A stretch of DNA of 64,000 bases from Ignavibacteriales bacterium (GTDB lineage: Bacteria > Bacteroidota > Ignavibacteria > Ignavibacteriales > Ignavibacteriaceae): the NCBI GenBank assembly GCA_003538625.1, contig DPRR01000025.1, forward strand, positions 168,411 through 232,410. The letters run 5' to 3'. The position numbers were made by a program, and so were the translations under genes. This document shows, piece by piece, positions 44,752-53,827 of the stretch; within the stretch, counting starts at the first letter, position 1; each line of letters opens with the position of its first letter. The notes under the pieces were generated by a model that worked only from the letters and a program-made list of their open reading frames with translations, was not told the origin of the DNA and made no database searches.

Positions 44752-47700
44752 ATGAAAAGAGCGTTTCTTTTTTTGCTCGTCATAACTTTTTCTTTTGGCA
44801 TTCTTTCAAAATCAACAAATGCACAAATAAATGTTGATCCCGATAAGAAATGGTCAAGAGTAAAATTAGATGAAAACGGTGCGAGCAATACACCATCTGA
44901 TTACAAATACATTCAGGGCTCTCCTGTTTATCAAAAGTATGATATTGGAGAAACTGATGTTTTGGTAATGCCAAACTATAGAATATTACCTGGATCTAAT
45001 GTTACTCAATCGGAATTAACCATTGATGTACATCCATTAAATCCTTTAATCTTATTTGCCGGTGCTAACGCAACACCAAATCCGGTAAGTGGTATTTATG
45101 GTACCGGTGTTTACTGGACAACAAATGGCGGGACAAACTGGGCAGGATTTAACAATCCTCCATTCGGTTCTAACAGCGGTGATCCGGCTGCAACAATTGG
45201 CACGAATGGTTATTTTTATATGGGATATATTACCGGCGGTGGCGGAATGGGTGTTGCCAAATCAACAAATAACGGTGCAAACTGGACAAGTTCCGTTGTT
45301 AGCTCAAACACTCAGGATGACAAAAATCATTTAATGGCTGATAAAAAAGTCGGCAGCCCTTTTGAAAACAGAGTTTACGATGTGTGGACAGATTTTAATG
45401 TTAGTAATGCAGTTCTAAAGTTTTCGACTGATAATGGTGCAACCTGGAGTACGGTTAAAAATCTTGGTTCGTCTTTAAATCCGGGCAGTCACGATCAGGG
45501 AGTAAATGTGCAAACCGGACCTAATGGTGAAGCTTATGTTACCTGGGTTATTTATGATGCATGGCCGGGTGGAGAGGATGCAATAGCTTTCTCTAAATCA
45601 ACAGACGGCGGAAATACATGGTCTTCAGCAAGAGTTTACGGCGCACTTACACCAAATGGAAATTTCAATTTTGGAATTAGAGGTTACTTAAAACCAACTC
45701 AAATCCGTGTTTCATCTTTCCCATCAATGGCTGTAGATAAATCCGGTGGTGCAAACAATGGATACATTTATATAGTTTGGCCGCAAATAAATGTTGCTCC
45801 TGCAGGTACGGATCCTGATATTGTTTGTATGCGCTCAACTAACGGCGGTACAACCTGGAGTGCACCTTTAAGAGTTAATAATGATGCACTTAATAATGGT
45901 AAAGAACAATATTATCCCTGGTGTACTGTAGATCAGAATACGGGACAGTTAAATATAGTATGGTATGATAACCGTAATACAACCAGTGATAGTACGGGTG
46001 TATTTATGGCAACATCAAATGATGGCGGACTAACTTTTGATAATTTTCAGGTTAGCGATGCGAACTTTAAACCAAAACCAATTTCCGGTTTAGCAGGCGG
46101 ATATCAGGGGGATTATATTGGTATAGCTGCTGCAAACAATAAAGCATATCCTTTCTGGGCAGATGACAGAACAGGTAATTATCAAGCATGGATTACAGAG
46201 GTTACTTTCGGTCCTTCGATTGATCATACTCCACTTACAAATACAGAAAACATAACAGGACCTTATATAGTCAACGCTGTTGTTTCATCAGTAAATCCTA
46301 TTGTAGCCGGCAGTATAAAATTATACTGGGGCAGAGGCGTTGGTGCTTTAACAGATAGCGTTGTAATGACCAATACAGGCGGAAATAATTATACAGCAAA
46401 TATTCCTGGTAACGGTGCCAATGCAGTTTATAATTATTATTTAGCAGCACAGGATGATCAGGGATTCAGATCAACATTACCTGGCGGCGCACCTGCAAAC
46501 TACTTTACATTTGAAGCTGCAACAGATTTAGTTCCTCCGGTAATAACACATACACCAATTGGAAATACCGCACAATTAAGATGGCCTGTTGATGTAACAG
46601 CTGATGTTACAGATAATATTGGTGTGGGAACAGTTGAATGTGAATTTAGAATTAATGGCGGAACAATTAATACTTTTCCGATGCCGCTGGTTTCCGGAAA
46701 TACTTATAAAGGTACATTTACCGGAACTGCTGCAATTGGTGATGTAGTAGAATATCGAATAAAAGCAACTGATAATTCATCTCAAAGTAATATTGGATAT
46801 CTTCCTGCTTCAGGATTCAATGCATTTAATATTATAGATGTACTTGGATTGGTTTTAGTTATTGATGATGATGTTACTTTAGCTAACAGAATTTCTCCTG
46901 ATAAAGGCGGTTATCCATCTGATGGTTCAATTCCGTTAGGAGCTTCAGCTAATTTATTTAATACTACGCTTACAACTGCAGGATATCTTGTAGAGCAAGT
47001 TACCTGGTCAGTGTTTAATCCTGCAAATCTTAATAATTATGATCTTGTAATTCTTGCTGCAGGTTTAAATGAAGGTACAATGTTTAATGATCAGACTAAG
47101 AGAACGGCAATAACAAACTGGACATTAGCTGGCGGTAAAACTATTGTTGAGGGCGGTGAGGTTGGATATCAATACAGAGCCACTTCTGAAAGAGATCTTC
47201 AGTTTAGAAGAAATGTATTGAATGACAGCAGTTGGGTCAGCGATAGAACAAATGATAATTTAGTGCTATCTACACCATCTCATCCTATTTTTACAACACC
47301 AAATACTATTACAGGTCCGATTACTGTAAATAACGGTGGAGCTGCCGGATGGGGTGCAAGAGATGAAGTTACTTTGTTAAATAAAACCGGTGTTATAAGA
47401 ATAGCAAACTGGGCTGCAGGTAGTGCTGCAAATCCCGGAATTATTGTTCATAACCCGAATAACAATCCGGATGTTTGCAGAAACATATTCTTTACATTTG
47501 CAATTTCCGGCTTTGCTGATCAGACAAAAGCTGCTAACTTAATTGAAAATGCAGTTACATATTTGTTCAGAGATATAGTACCAGTTGAACTTACATCTTT
47601 TGCTGCTAATGTTGCAGGCAACAGCGTAAATCTAAACTGGAATACTGCTACTGAATTGAATAACAACGGATTTGAAGTTGAAAGAAAATCAGCGAACTCA

Positions 47701-48138
47701 CAGTATTCTAAAATTGGATACGTTGCAGGATTTGGTACAACAACAGAACCAAAGTCATATTCATTTACAGATAATAATGTTGCAGTTGGCAATTACAGCT
47801 ACAGACTTAAACAAGTTGATTTTGATGGTTCATCTGAATACTCAAATGAAATTAATGTTGATGTAACGGGACCAGCACAATACAGCTTAGAACAAAATTA
47901 TCCAAATCCATTTAACCCAAGTACTTTAATTAAGTACTCAATTGCTAAAGATGGATTTGTAAATGTTTCAATATTCAACTTACTTGGCGAAAAAGTTGCT
48001 ACACTTGTTAACAATAACGTAAAAGCAGGAAGTTATGAAATTAACTTTAACGCTTCACATTTATCAAGCGGTGTTTATTTCTATTCAATAGAAGCGGGCG
48101 ACTTTAAAGCTGTTCGTAAAATGCTTCTAATGAAGTAA
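44752..48138 (+). CDS. Large T9SS cargo: BNR/sialidase-like propeller with Ig-like and GATase-like parts
   Basis: 1128 residues, ATG with ACGGAGT 5 nt upstream. Signal peptide about 1-24. BNR/Asp-box repeats (STNNGANWTS, SKSTDGGNTWSSA, RSTNGGTTWSAP, about 105-480) as in sialidases and related propellers. Two Ig-like/FN3-like modules with ITHTPIGNTAQLRWPVDVTA (about 495-690). A segment VLVIDDDV...DLVILAAG...VEGGEVGYQYR (about 700-930) resembles a class I glutamine-amidotransferase-like fold used in secreted proteins. A PVELTSF module (about 943), then a type A sorting domain (about 1040-1128; QNYPNPFNPST, FNLLGEKVATL, RKMLLMK). Glycan-binding or hydrolase function is not shown: the sialidase catalytic set is not evident. 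Confidence 0.82.
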   Translation: MKRAFLFLLVITFSFGILSKSTNAQINVDPDKKWSRVKLDENGASNTPSDYKYIQGSPVYQKYDIGETDVLVMPNYRILPGSNVTQSELTIDVHPLNPLILFAGANATPNPVSGIYGTGVYWTTNGGTNWAGFNNPPFGSNSGDPAATIGTNGYFYMGYITGGGGMGVAKSTNNGANWTSSVVSSNTQDDKNHLMADKKVGSPFENRVYDVWTDFNVSNAVLKFSTDNGATWSTVKNLGSSLNPGSHDQGVNVQTGPNGEAYVTWVIYDAWPGGEDAIAFSKSTDGGNTWSSARVYGALTPNGNFNFGIRGYLKPTQIRVSSFPSMAVDKSGGANNGYIYIVWPQINVAPAGTDPDIVCMRSTNGGTTWSAPLRVNNDALNNGKEQYYPWCTVDQNTGQLNIVWYDNRNTTSDSTGVFMATSNDGGLTFDNFQVSDANFKPKPISGLAGGYQGDYIGIAAANNKAYPFWADDRTGNYQAWITEVTFGPSIDHTPLTNTENITGPYIVNAVVSSVNPIVAGSIKLYWGRGVGALTDSVVMTNTGGNNYTANIPGNGANAVYNYYLAAQDDQGFRSTLPGGAPANYFTFEAATDLVPPVITHTPIGNTAQLRWPVDVTADVTDNIGVGTVECEFRINGGTINTFPMPLVSGNTYKGTFTGTAAIGDVVEYRIKATDNSSQSNIGYLPASGFNAFNIIDVLGLVLVIDDDVTLANRISPDKGGYPSDGSIPLGASANLFNTTLTTAGYLVEQVTWSVFNPANLNNYDLVILAAGLNEGTMFNDQTKRTAITNWTLAGGKTIVEGGEVGYQYRATSERDLQFRRNVLNDSSWVSDRTNDNLVLSTPSHPIFTTPNTITGPITVNNGGAAGWGARDEVTLLNKTGVIRIANWAAGSAANPGIIVHNPNNNPDVCRNIFFTFAISGFADQTKAANLIENAVTYLFRDIVPVELTSFAANVAGNSVNLNWNTATELNNNGFEVERKSANSQYSKIGYVAGFGTTTEPKSYSFTDNNVAVGNYSYRLKQVDFDGSSEYSNEINVDVTGPAQYSLEQNYPNPFNPSTLIKYSIAKDGFVNVSIFNLLGEKVATLVNNNVKAGSYEINFNASHLSSGVYFYSIEAGDFKAVRKMLLMK

Positions 48139-48193
48139 TTTATTACTTCATTGAAGGCCCTATGAGAATGTTGATGAAATAATTCCAGTGTTA

Positions 48194-48233
48194 CCCTGAA
48201 CCTGCCTGCCGGACAGGCAGGTTTGTTTCAGGG
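48194..48233. repeat. Nested palindrome after the large cargo gene
   Basis: CCCTGAA / TTCAGGG outer arms enclose AACCTGCCTG (48199-48208) and CAGGCAGGTT (48214-48223). A short TTCCGA / TCGGAA palindrome follows at about 48248-48267. REP-like. Confidence 0.7.
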
Positions 48234-48275
48234 ACTGACTTATTAAATTCCGAGACAAGTTCGGAATGACAAGTT

Positions 48276-48305
48276 AAAAAGCGAGCCAATCGGCTCGCTT
48301 TTTTT
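48276..48305 (+). terminator. Rho-independent terminator of the large cargo gene
   Basis: GCGAGCC (48281-48287), AATC loop, GGCTCGC (48292-48298), flanked by A5 and T7; works on both strands in principle. Confidence 0.9.
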
Positions 48306-48350
48306 ATATTAATTTGTTACGTTTAAGCAGACATTTTTTAGGGGTTAGCC

Positions 48351-49817
48351 ATGAAAAAAACATTACTTGTTTTGATATTGTTTATTCAATGTAGTATTTA
48401 TCCGCAGTTCAATTTTAATCTGCAAATTACGAACGGTGATTTTGATGCAAGAAATCCGTTCATCTATAAAGATAAATTTGGCTTTGCACCCAGAATCTTT
48501 TTTGAGCTGCACACAAATGAAAATGCAAATATATATTCGGTAAAATACAACTCAGATAATTTTAGCTTTGAAGATACAGTTGCAGTTACGACGGGGAATT
48601 ATCAAAATTTAAATCCGGTTTATAAAACTTTCTCAGGACTAATATATCAAACAAACATAAATGGAAACTGGGATATTGTTTTAATTCCTGATAGTTCTGG
48701 TACCTGGGGGCAGCCTGTTTACCTGGCTAATTCAAATAATAATGAAACCTTTCCAAAGTTTTTAGAATCAACTTATTCATATTGGAATAATGATTCTCTC
48801 AACATTTTGTATCGAAAAAATGACGATATAGAATTTCTTACCTACAAACAAAACCAAATTTCAGAAGAAGTTGTATTTGAAAATTCCTCAGAATTATCTT
48901 ACACAGAATTTGTTGGACTGGAACTTGAAGACTGGGGAATTTACTCCGGCTATTATGCTTTTGCAGTTGAAGAAGACAATAACCAAAATAAAAACATTGT
49001 AAAAAGATTTAAACCTTATAACGGCAATTGGCAAGAGAAAATAATTCTTAAAGATAGCTGCGATTGCTCAGGTCTTTCAGTTCAACTTTCGGATTATATA
49101 GCATGGGGACTGGTTTATAGTGATACAGTAGCAGGCGAAAAAAAATTATTTGTAATGGAAGATGCTATTTATTCGAATCCGACTTTTATTCAATTACCGA
49201 TTCCGTACGATGGTCAACTGTCTGAGTTTGATTCTTATCAAACCCTGCTTGTCGGAAAATCCCCCGATGGCAAACCAGTAGATTTGCAGTTGTATGAACC
49301 TCATACATATTTAGTTGAGCAGAATGGAACAACAAAGGTAAGATGTAGTCTTAGGGATTTTGGATTTTGGCAGGAAGATAGTCTTGTTGAAGTATCAGTT
49401 TTAAATCCGCATTTGGCAATTGGAGCATTGGGTGCCGATAATTTGGGATTTGCAGTTTATACAGTTTGGGAAGATCGCGCTGATGGACATATTCATTTAT
49501 TTGGATCGGTTCAGCATGTTTCAGTTGGAAATGTTGAGAATGAATCGTACGCAAATGATTTTGTGTTGTACCAGAATTATCCAAATCCGTTTAATCCATC
49601 TACAAAGATTGAATATAAATTATTGCAAGCTACTGATGTAAAGTTTAATGTCTTTAACATTCTTGGAGAAAAAGTTTTTGAACAAAATTTTGGCTATCAA
49701 ACAGCAGGTAGTTACAAAATAAATTTTTCTGGTAAAGATCTTTCAAGCGGAGTTTATGTTTATTTTATTTATACTGGTGAAAATAGATTAAGCAGAAAAA
49801 TGTTGTTGATGAAGTAA
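48351..49817 (+). CDS. T9SS-sorted secreted protein of unknown function
   Basis: 488 residues. Signal peptide (about 1-19). The body (20-400) is acidic, aromatic-rich and probably beta-propeller-like (repeats such as YQTNINGNWDIVLIPDS and AWGLVYSD), but no family is recognised. The C-terminal type A sorting domain (405-488) has QNYPNPFNPST, FNILGEKV, SSGVYVYFI and RKMLLMK. Separated from the large cargo by a terminator; has its own AGGGG ribosome binding site. It converges on the helicase gene, with a REP doublet between. Confidence 0.78.
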   Translation: MKKTLLVLILFIQCSIYPQFNFNLQITNGDFDARNPFIYKDKFGFAPRIFFELHTNENANIYSVKYNSDNFSFEDTVAVTTGNYQNLNPVYKTFSGLIYQTNINGNWDIVLIPDSSGTWGQPVYLANSNNNETFPKFLESTYSYWNNDSLNILYRKNDDIEFLTYKQNQISEEVVFENSSELSYTEFVGLELEDWGIYSGYYAFAVEEDNNQNKNIVKRFKPYNGNWQEKIILKDSCDCSGLSVQLSDYIAWGLVYSDTVAGEKKLFVMEDAIYSNPTFIQLPIPYDGQLSEFDSYQTLLVGKSPDGKPVDLQLYEPHTYLVEQNGTTKVRCSLRDFGFWQEDSLVEVSVLNPHLAIGALGADNLGFAVYTVWEDRADGHIHLFGSVQHVSVGNVENESYANDFVLYQNYPNPFNPSTKIEYKLLQATDVKFNVFNILGEKVFEQNFGYQTAGSYKINFSGKDLSSGVYVYFIYTGENRLSRKMLLMK

Positions 49818-49833
49818 TTGTTATTTTTTATTT

Positions 49834-49902
49834 GTCACACTGAGCTTGTCGAAGTGTGACCAGGTATTTAATTGTCAGTCTTCGACGAACTAAGACTGAC
49901 AA
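49834..49902. repeat. REP doublet copy 1: two adjacent palindromes
   Basis: Unit A: GTCACACT...AGTGTGAC (49834-49860). 11 nt later unit B: TTGTCAGTCT...AGACTGACAA (49872-49902). Both have TCGA near the loop. Between two convergent genes. Confidence 0.85.
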
Positions 49903-49909
49903 TTTTATT

Positions 49910-51907
49910 TTAATAATCCTCTTCCAGCAGCCAACCCTCTGCTAAATCGGGAGTAATATCAGAAATGAATCGTGATGGTTTTGAGAGTGTCATTCCTGCT
50001 TCACGATCGTAAAGATTCATCGGGTAGGTTATAAACAAATTGTTTTTTGCACGAGTCGATGCAACATACATCAATCTTCTTTCTTCTTCTAAAGTTTCCA
50101 AACTTTCAATCGATCTTGCAGAAGGGAAGTAGCCTTCAACTGCGTGAATGATAAAAACTGAATTCCATTCCAATCCTTTTGCCGAATGAATCGTGGAGAG
50201 TGTTACGTATTCTTCCTCTTTGTCGGTTGCTTCAACATCAACAACGCTTTCTATTATCGGTTCAATTGCCATATCGGAAAGTAAAGTATCAACAGAAGTA
50301 TAATTCTCCACAATGTTCTGAAAAATCTCCAGATCTTTCTTTCTCTTGTTCCAGTCATCATAGTTTGCTTTGAAAAGATCGTAATAATAATCGTAAACTT
50401 TCTGTACCATTTCTGATGGAAGATATTTTTTCTTTTGAAGTTCATACAAAAGGTAAAACAACGGACCAAGTTTGTGATGTTTAAATTCAGGCTGCTGATC
50501 CGGTTCAGCTTTTATTGTTATTCTTGAGGTTGCAAGTTCATCCAGAATTCTTTGTGCAGTTTTTGGACCGACACCTTCGTGCAAAAGTAAAACTCTGTAC
50601 CAGCTAATTACATCTTTTGGATTTACGACGATGCGAAGAAATGCCATTACATCTTTAACGTGTGCGGTCTCAACAAACTTCATTCCGCCAAACTTTTGGA
50701 AAGGCACATTTGCTTTTGCAAGTTCAAGTTCAAGATCAAACGAAAAGAAAGAAGAACGAAACAACACAGCAATATCTTTTAACGAAACTCCTTCTTCCCT
50801 AAGATCAAGAATTTTTTCTACAATAAATTTTGATTGCAGATTTTCTGTGGATGCAGCAACAATGTTAGGTAACTGTCCGCTTCCTCGTCTTGAGTATAGG
50901 TCCTTTTTATATTTTTCAACTGCTGCATCATTAATTCTATTTGCAAAATCCAAAATGGATTGAAAACTTCTGTAATTTTCTTCAAGCTTAATAATTTTTA
51001 CTTCATCAAAAAGTTTTGGGAATTGCATAATGTTATGAAAATCCGCACCGCGAAATGAATAAATTGCCTGCGAATCATCACCAACAACCATAACATTATT
51101 ACTGTATTGCGAAAGCCCCTTTACAATTTCTGATTGCAAATGATTTGTATCCTGGTACTCATCCACCATTACAAATTTTATTTCTGAGAGTAAAGATTTT
51201 ACAGCAGGGCCTCCTTTTAAGAGAAATTCACGCAGGTAAACAAGCAGATCATCGTAATCTAAAAGATTGTTTCGGCGTTTGTAATCTGTAAATATTTTCT
51301 GGATTTGTAAAATCTTATCAAGCAAAGGAATAAAATGCGGATAATCATTTTCAATTATCTCTTCTACTTTCTTTCCTGTATTAACACTTAAACTATAAAC
51401 TTTATTTAGTGTCTGTTTATTTGGAAATCTTTTTTCTTTGGTTATAAATCCATCCTGAGAACGAATTAGATTTATAACATCAGCACTATCTCCCTGATCA
51501 AGAATAGTGAAGGACGAATCAAGTCCGATTACTTTAGCATATTTTCTTAATGTAAGATTTGCAAATGAATGAAAAGTTCCGCCGCGAATTTTAGAACAGC
51601 GATCATCGAGCAGCATCGATGCTCGTTTCATCATTTCATTGGCAGCTTTGCGGGTGAATGTTAAAAGCAGAATAGAATTTGGATCGTGACCAAGTTCAAT
51701 TAATCTTGCAACACGATAAACTAATGTTCTTGTCTTACCGGTTCCGGCACCGGCAATTATCAAATAGCATCCGTTAACAGCAGAAGCCGCTTCAAACTGT
51801 GAAGCGTTTAATTCTTCGCGGTAATTAATCGTAAAACGGGCTTCGTCCGTTTGCTGAACTAAGCCCGTTTGTCCAAGTCTTTTTAACGTATATTTTTTCT
51901 GGTTCAT
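49910..51907 (-). CDS. UvrD/Rep-like superfamily I DNA helicase
   Basis: 665 residues, ATP-dependent 3'-5' helicase of the UvrD/PcrA/Rep type. Motifs: LNASQFEAAS (Q motif), AGAGTGKTRTLVYR (Walker A), LLLTFTRKAANEM (Ia), FVMVDEYQDTNHLQ (II), VVGDDSQAIYSFRGAD (III), LEENYRSF (IV), VTLSTIHSAKGLEW (V), EEERRLMYVASTRAK (VI). The C terminus ends soon after motif VI, so it is a bit shorter than UvrD and lacks the long C-terminal extension. Substrate role (repair, replication restart) cannot be chosen. Overlaps the next upstream gene by 4 nt. Confidence 0.93.
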   Translation of the reverse strand: MNQKKYTLKRLGQTGLVQQTDEARFTINYREELNASQFEAASAVNGCYLIIAGAGTGKTRTLVYRVARLIELGHDPNSILLLTFTRKAANEMMKRASMLLDDRCSKIRGGTFHSFANLTLRKYAKVIGLDSSFTILDQGDSADVINLIRSQDGFITKEKRFPNKQTLNKVYSLSVNTGKKVEEIIENDYPHFIPLLDKILQIQKIFTDYKRRNNLLDYDDLLVYLREFLLKGGPAVKSLLSEIKFVMVDEYQDTNHLQSEIVKGLSQYSNNVMVVGDDSQAIYSFRGADFHNIMQFPKLFDEVKIIKLEENYRSFQSILDFANRINDAAVEKYKKDLYSRRGSGQLPNIVAASTENLQSKFIVEKILDLREEGVSLKDIAVLFRSSFFSFDLELELAKANVPFQKFGGMKFVETAHVKDVMAFLRIVVNPKDVISWYRVLLLHEGVGPKTAQRILDELATSRITIKAEPDQQPEFKHHKLGPLFYLLYELQKKKYLPSEMVQKVYDYYYDLFKANYDDWNKRKKDLEIFQNIVENYTSVDTLLSDMAIEPIIESVVDVEATDKEEEYVTLSTIHSAKGLEWNSVFIIHAVEGYFPSARSIESLETLEEERRLMYVASTRAKNNLFITYPMNLYDREAGMTLSKPSRFISDITPDLAEGWLLEEDY

Positions 51908-52506
51908 CTACGCAGTGCTTTTGGCTTTCCTAAAATTTCTGAAAAAAGGATGAACTCCCTAACTGTTCTGGGATTTTTTAATTTACGGTTAAACTCAGTT
52001 ACCGCAGCCCGCTGCTGTTTTGGTCCTGCCAAAACTCTTTCAAACTCTTTTGCACCTGCTTCAATTTTAGGATCAACTACAGGTTTCTTCTTGTTCCAAT
52101 TCATCTGTTCAAGAGTGGTTCTTCTCTCTGAACTAGCTTTTGAATCTGAAGCTCGTCTTTCCTCAATTTTTTGATACATTCTTTTATCCACAACAAGATC
52201 AAGATCTTCATCTTTTATTTCGCGATCGATATAATCTCTGGATTGTTTAGGTGGTGGATTACTTTGTTTTGGGATATTCGTTTCACCTTTAAAAAGATTT
52301 TCAAGCTCACGCAAAATATCATACTCATCCTGCTTTTGAGAAACAGCAACTCTATCAACATCACTTTGCTGAGGATATGAAATCGATTCCGGTTGTTTAA
52401 CTTTTGGCAAAGGATTTTGCTTCGGCGGCTCTTTCTTTTTAAAGAAAGAGCTTAAGAAGCTAAAAATAATAATACCCCAAATGAGGTATTGAAATAAATT
52501 ATCCAT
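51904..52506 (-). CDS. Conserved-looking hypothetical with N-terminal membrane anchor
   Basis: 200 residues. One membrane segment at about 5-21 (FQYLIWGIIIFSFLSSF), then a long charged, Pro/Gln/Lys-rich, probably disordered stretch, and a helical C terminus (about 150-200, KEFERVLAGPKQQRAAV, KNPRTVREFILFSEILGKPKALRR). No family recognised. It overlaps floA by 8 nt and the helicase by 4 nt, so all three are one operon. The FloA partnership suggests a membrane-scaffold adapter, which is inference. Confidence 0.65.
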   Translation of the reverse strand: MDNLFQYLIWGIIIFSFLSSFFKKKEPPKQNPLPKVKQPESISYPQQSDVDRVAVSQKQDEYDILRELENLFKGETNIPKQSNPPPKQSRDYIDREIKDEDLDLVVDKRMYQKIEERRASDSKASSERRTTLEQMNWNKKKPVVDPKIEAGAKEFERVLAGPKQQRAAVTEFNRKLKNPRTVREFILFSEILGKPKALRR

Positions 52507-53488
52507 CAGTCTTTTTCTTCTCTTCAGGTTGTGCGATTGAAGTTCTCATTTCAGTATCAGCCTGAATGTTGCGGAGATTATAATAATCCATTACACCGAG
52601 CTTACCATTTCTAAATGCATCAGCAATTGCTCTTGGAACTTCTGCTTCTGCTTCAACAACTTTTGCACGCTGTTTAGAAACTTCAGCAATATTTTCCTGT
52701 TCAGTTGCAACCGCGGCAGCACGTCTCTCTTCAGCTTTTGCGCGTGCAACTTTAAGATCAGCTTCTGCCTGATCAGTTTGTAAAATTGCACCGATGTTCT
52801 GACCAATATCAACATCAGCGATATCGATTGAAAGAATTTCAAATGCAGTTCCGCTGTCTAATCCTTTTGCTAAAACTGATTTAGAAATCTTATCAGGATT
52901 TTCTAAAACTTCTTTGTGCGAAAGACTGGAACCAATTGTAGAAACAATTCCTTCACCAACTCTTGCAAGAATAGTTGCTTCACCTGCGCCGCCGACTAAT
53001 CGTTCTATGTTTGCTCTAACAGTTACTCTTGCAATTGCTTTTAATTGAATACCATCTTTTGCAACTGCCGCAACCATTGGTGTTTCAATAACTTTTGGAA
53101 CGACAGACATTTTAACTGCTTCAAGAACATCTCTTCCGGCAAGATCAATTGCAGTCGCTCGCTCAAAAGTTAATCCAAGGTTAGCTTTATCCGCAGAAAT
53201 TAATGCGTTAATTACTTTAGTAACATTTCCTCCTGCAAGATAATGTGCTTCTAATTTTGCCTGATCAATTGTTAACCCTGCCTTGGTTGCTGTTATCATA
53301 CTTCTAACAATTAATACCGGCGGAACTTTTCTTAATCTCATTCCAATTAAATCACGAACGATTTTTACTTTTACTCCGGAGAAGTAGGCAGTAATAAATA
53401 ATCCGAGCGGAACGAAATAAAGAAAGAGAATTAAGAATAAGGCAGCCGCAATTATTATTACGATTGATAGTCCAGTTAATGCTTCCAT
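52499..53488 (-). CDS. floA: Flotillin-like protein FloA
   Basis: Membrane-anchored scaffold that organises functional lipid microdomains (UPF0365/YqfA family). 329 residues: an N-terminal hydrophobic segment (about 8-30), SPFH-like core with VPPVLIVRSMITATKAGLTI and AKGLDSGTAFEILSIDIADV, and an Ala/Glu-rich helical tail (KAEERRAAAVATEQENIAEV...). The length matches FloA exactly. No NfeD-type gene is adjacent. First gene of a three-gene operon with the hypothetical and the helicase. Confidence 0.93.
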   Translation of the reverse strand: MEALTGLSIVIIIAAALFLILFLYFVPLGLFITAYFSGVKVKIVRDLIGMRLRKVPPVLIVRSMITATKAGLTIDQAKLEAHYLAGGNVTKVINALISADKANLGLTFERATAIDLAGRDVLEAVKMSVVPKVIETPMVAAVAKDGIQLKAIARVTVRANIERLVGGAGEATILARVGEGIVSTIGSSLSHKEVLENPDKISKSVLAKGLDSGTAFEILSIDIADVDIGQNIGAILQTDQAEADLKVARAKAEERRAAAVATEQENIAEVSKQRAKVVEAEAEVPRAIADAFRNGKLGVMDYYNLRNIQADTEMRTSIAQPEEKKKTDG

Positions 53489-53827
53489 CTATACTCCATA
53501 ATATTATATAAAAATACTCTGCGATCCTGTTAACTTGCTTAAGAATGCTCGCATATCTGCCTTATTGACTACAATTAAGTTTTTATGACGTTAATTATAT
53601 CCTTTTAGCAGAAAAAAATTTCTTTCCGACCGGAAATTATGGAAAATTTTAACCAAATGTACTGGCATTCGAATTGAACCTATTAAAGTTAATATTTCAA
53701 GCTTAATAGCTTAGTAATCTTTGATTTAAGGCTGGCTTGATATAGGGTTGCACTTATTGTTATATTTAAATAGTGAAACGAATTAAGAGAATAATTTGTT
53801 TTACTTTTAATCAAATTAAGGAGTTAT
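53489..53827. other. 339-bp divergent intergenic region between floA and clpC
   Basis: AT-rich. Contains a short palindrome TTTCCGACCGGAAA (53623-53636) and a plausible clpC promoter (listed). No ORF, tRNA or known RNA seen. The palindrome could be a regulator operator but matches no motif I know. Confidence 0.55.
53737..53766 (+). promoter_or_regulatory. Possible promoter of clpC
   Basis: TTGATA (53737-53742) and TATATT (53761-53766) with an 18-nt spacer, about 60 nt before the start codon. Confidence 0.35.
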
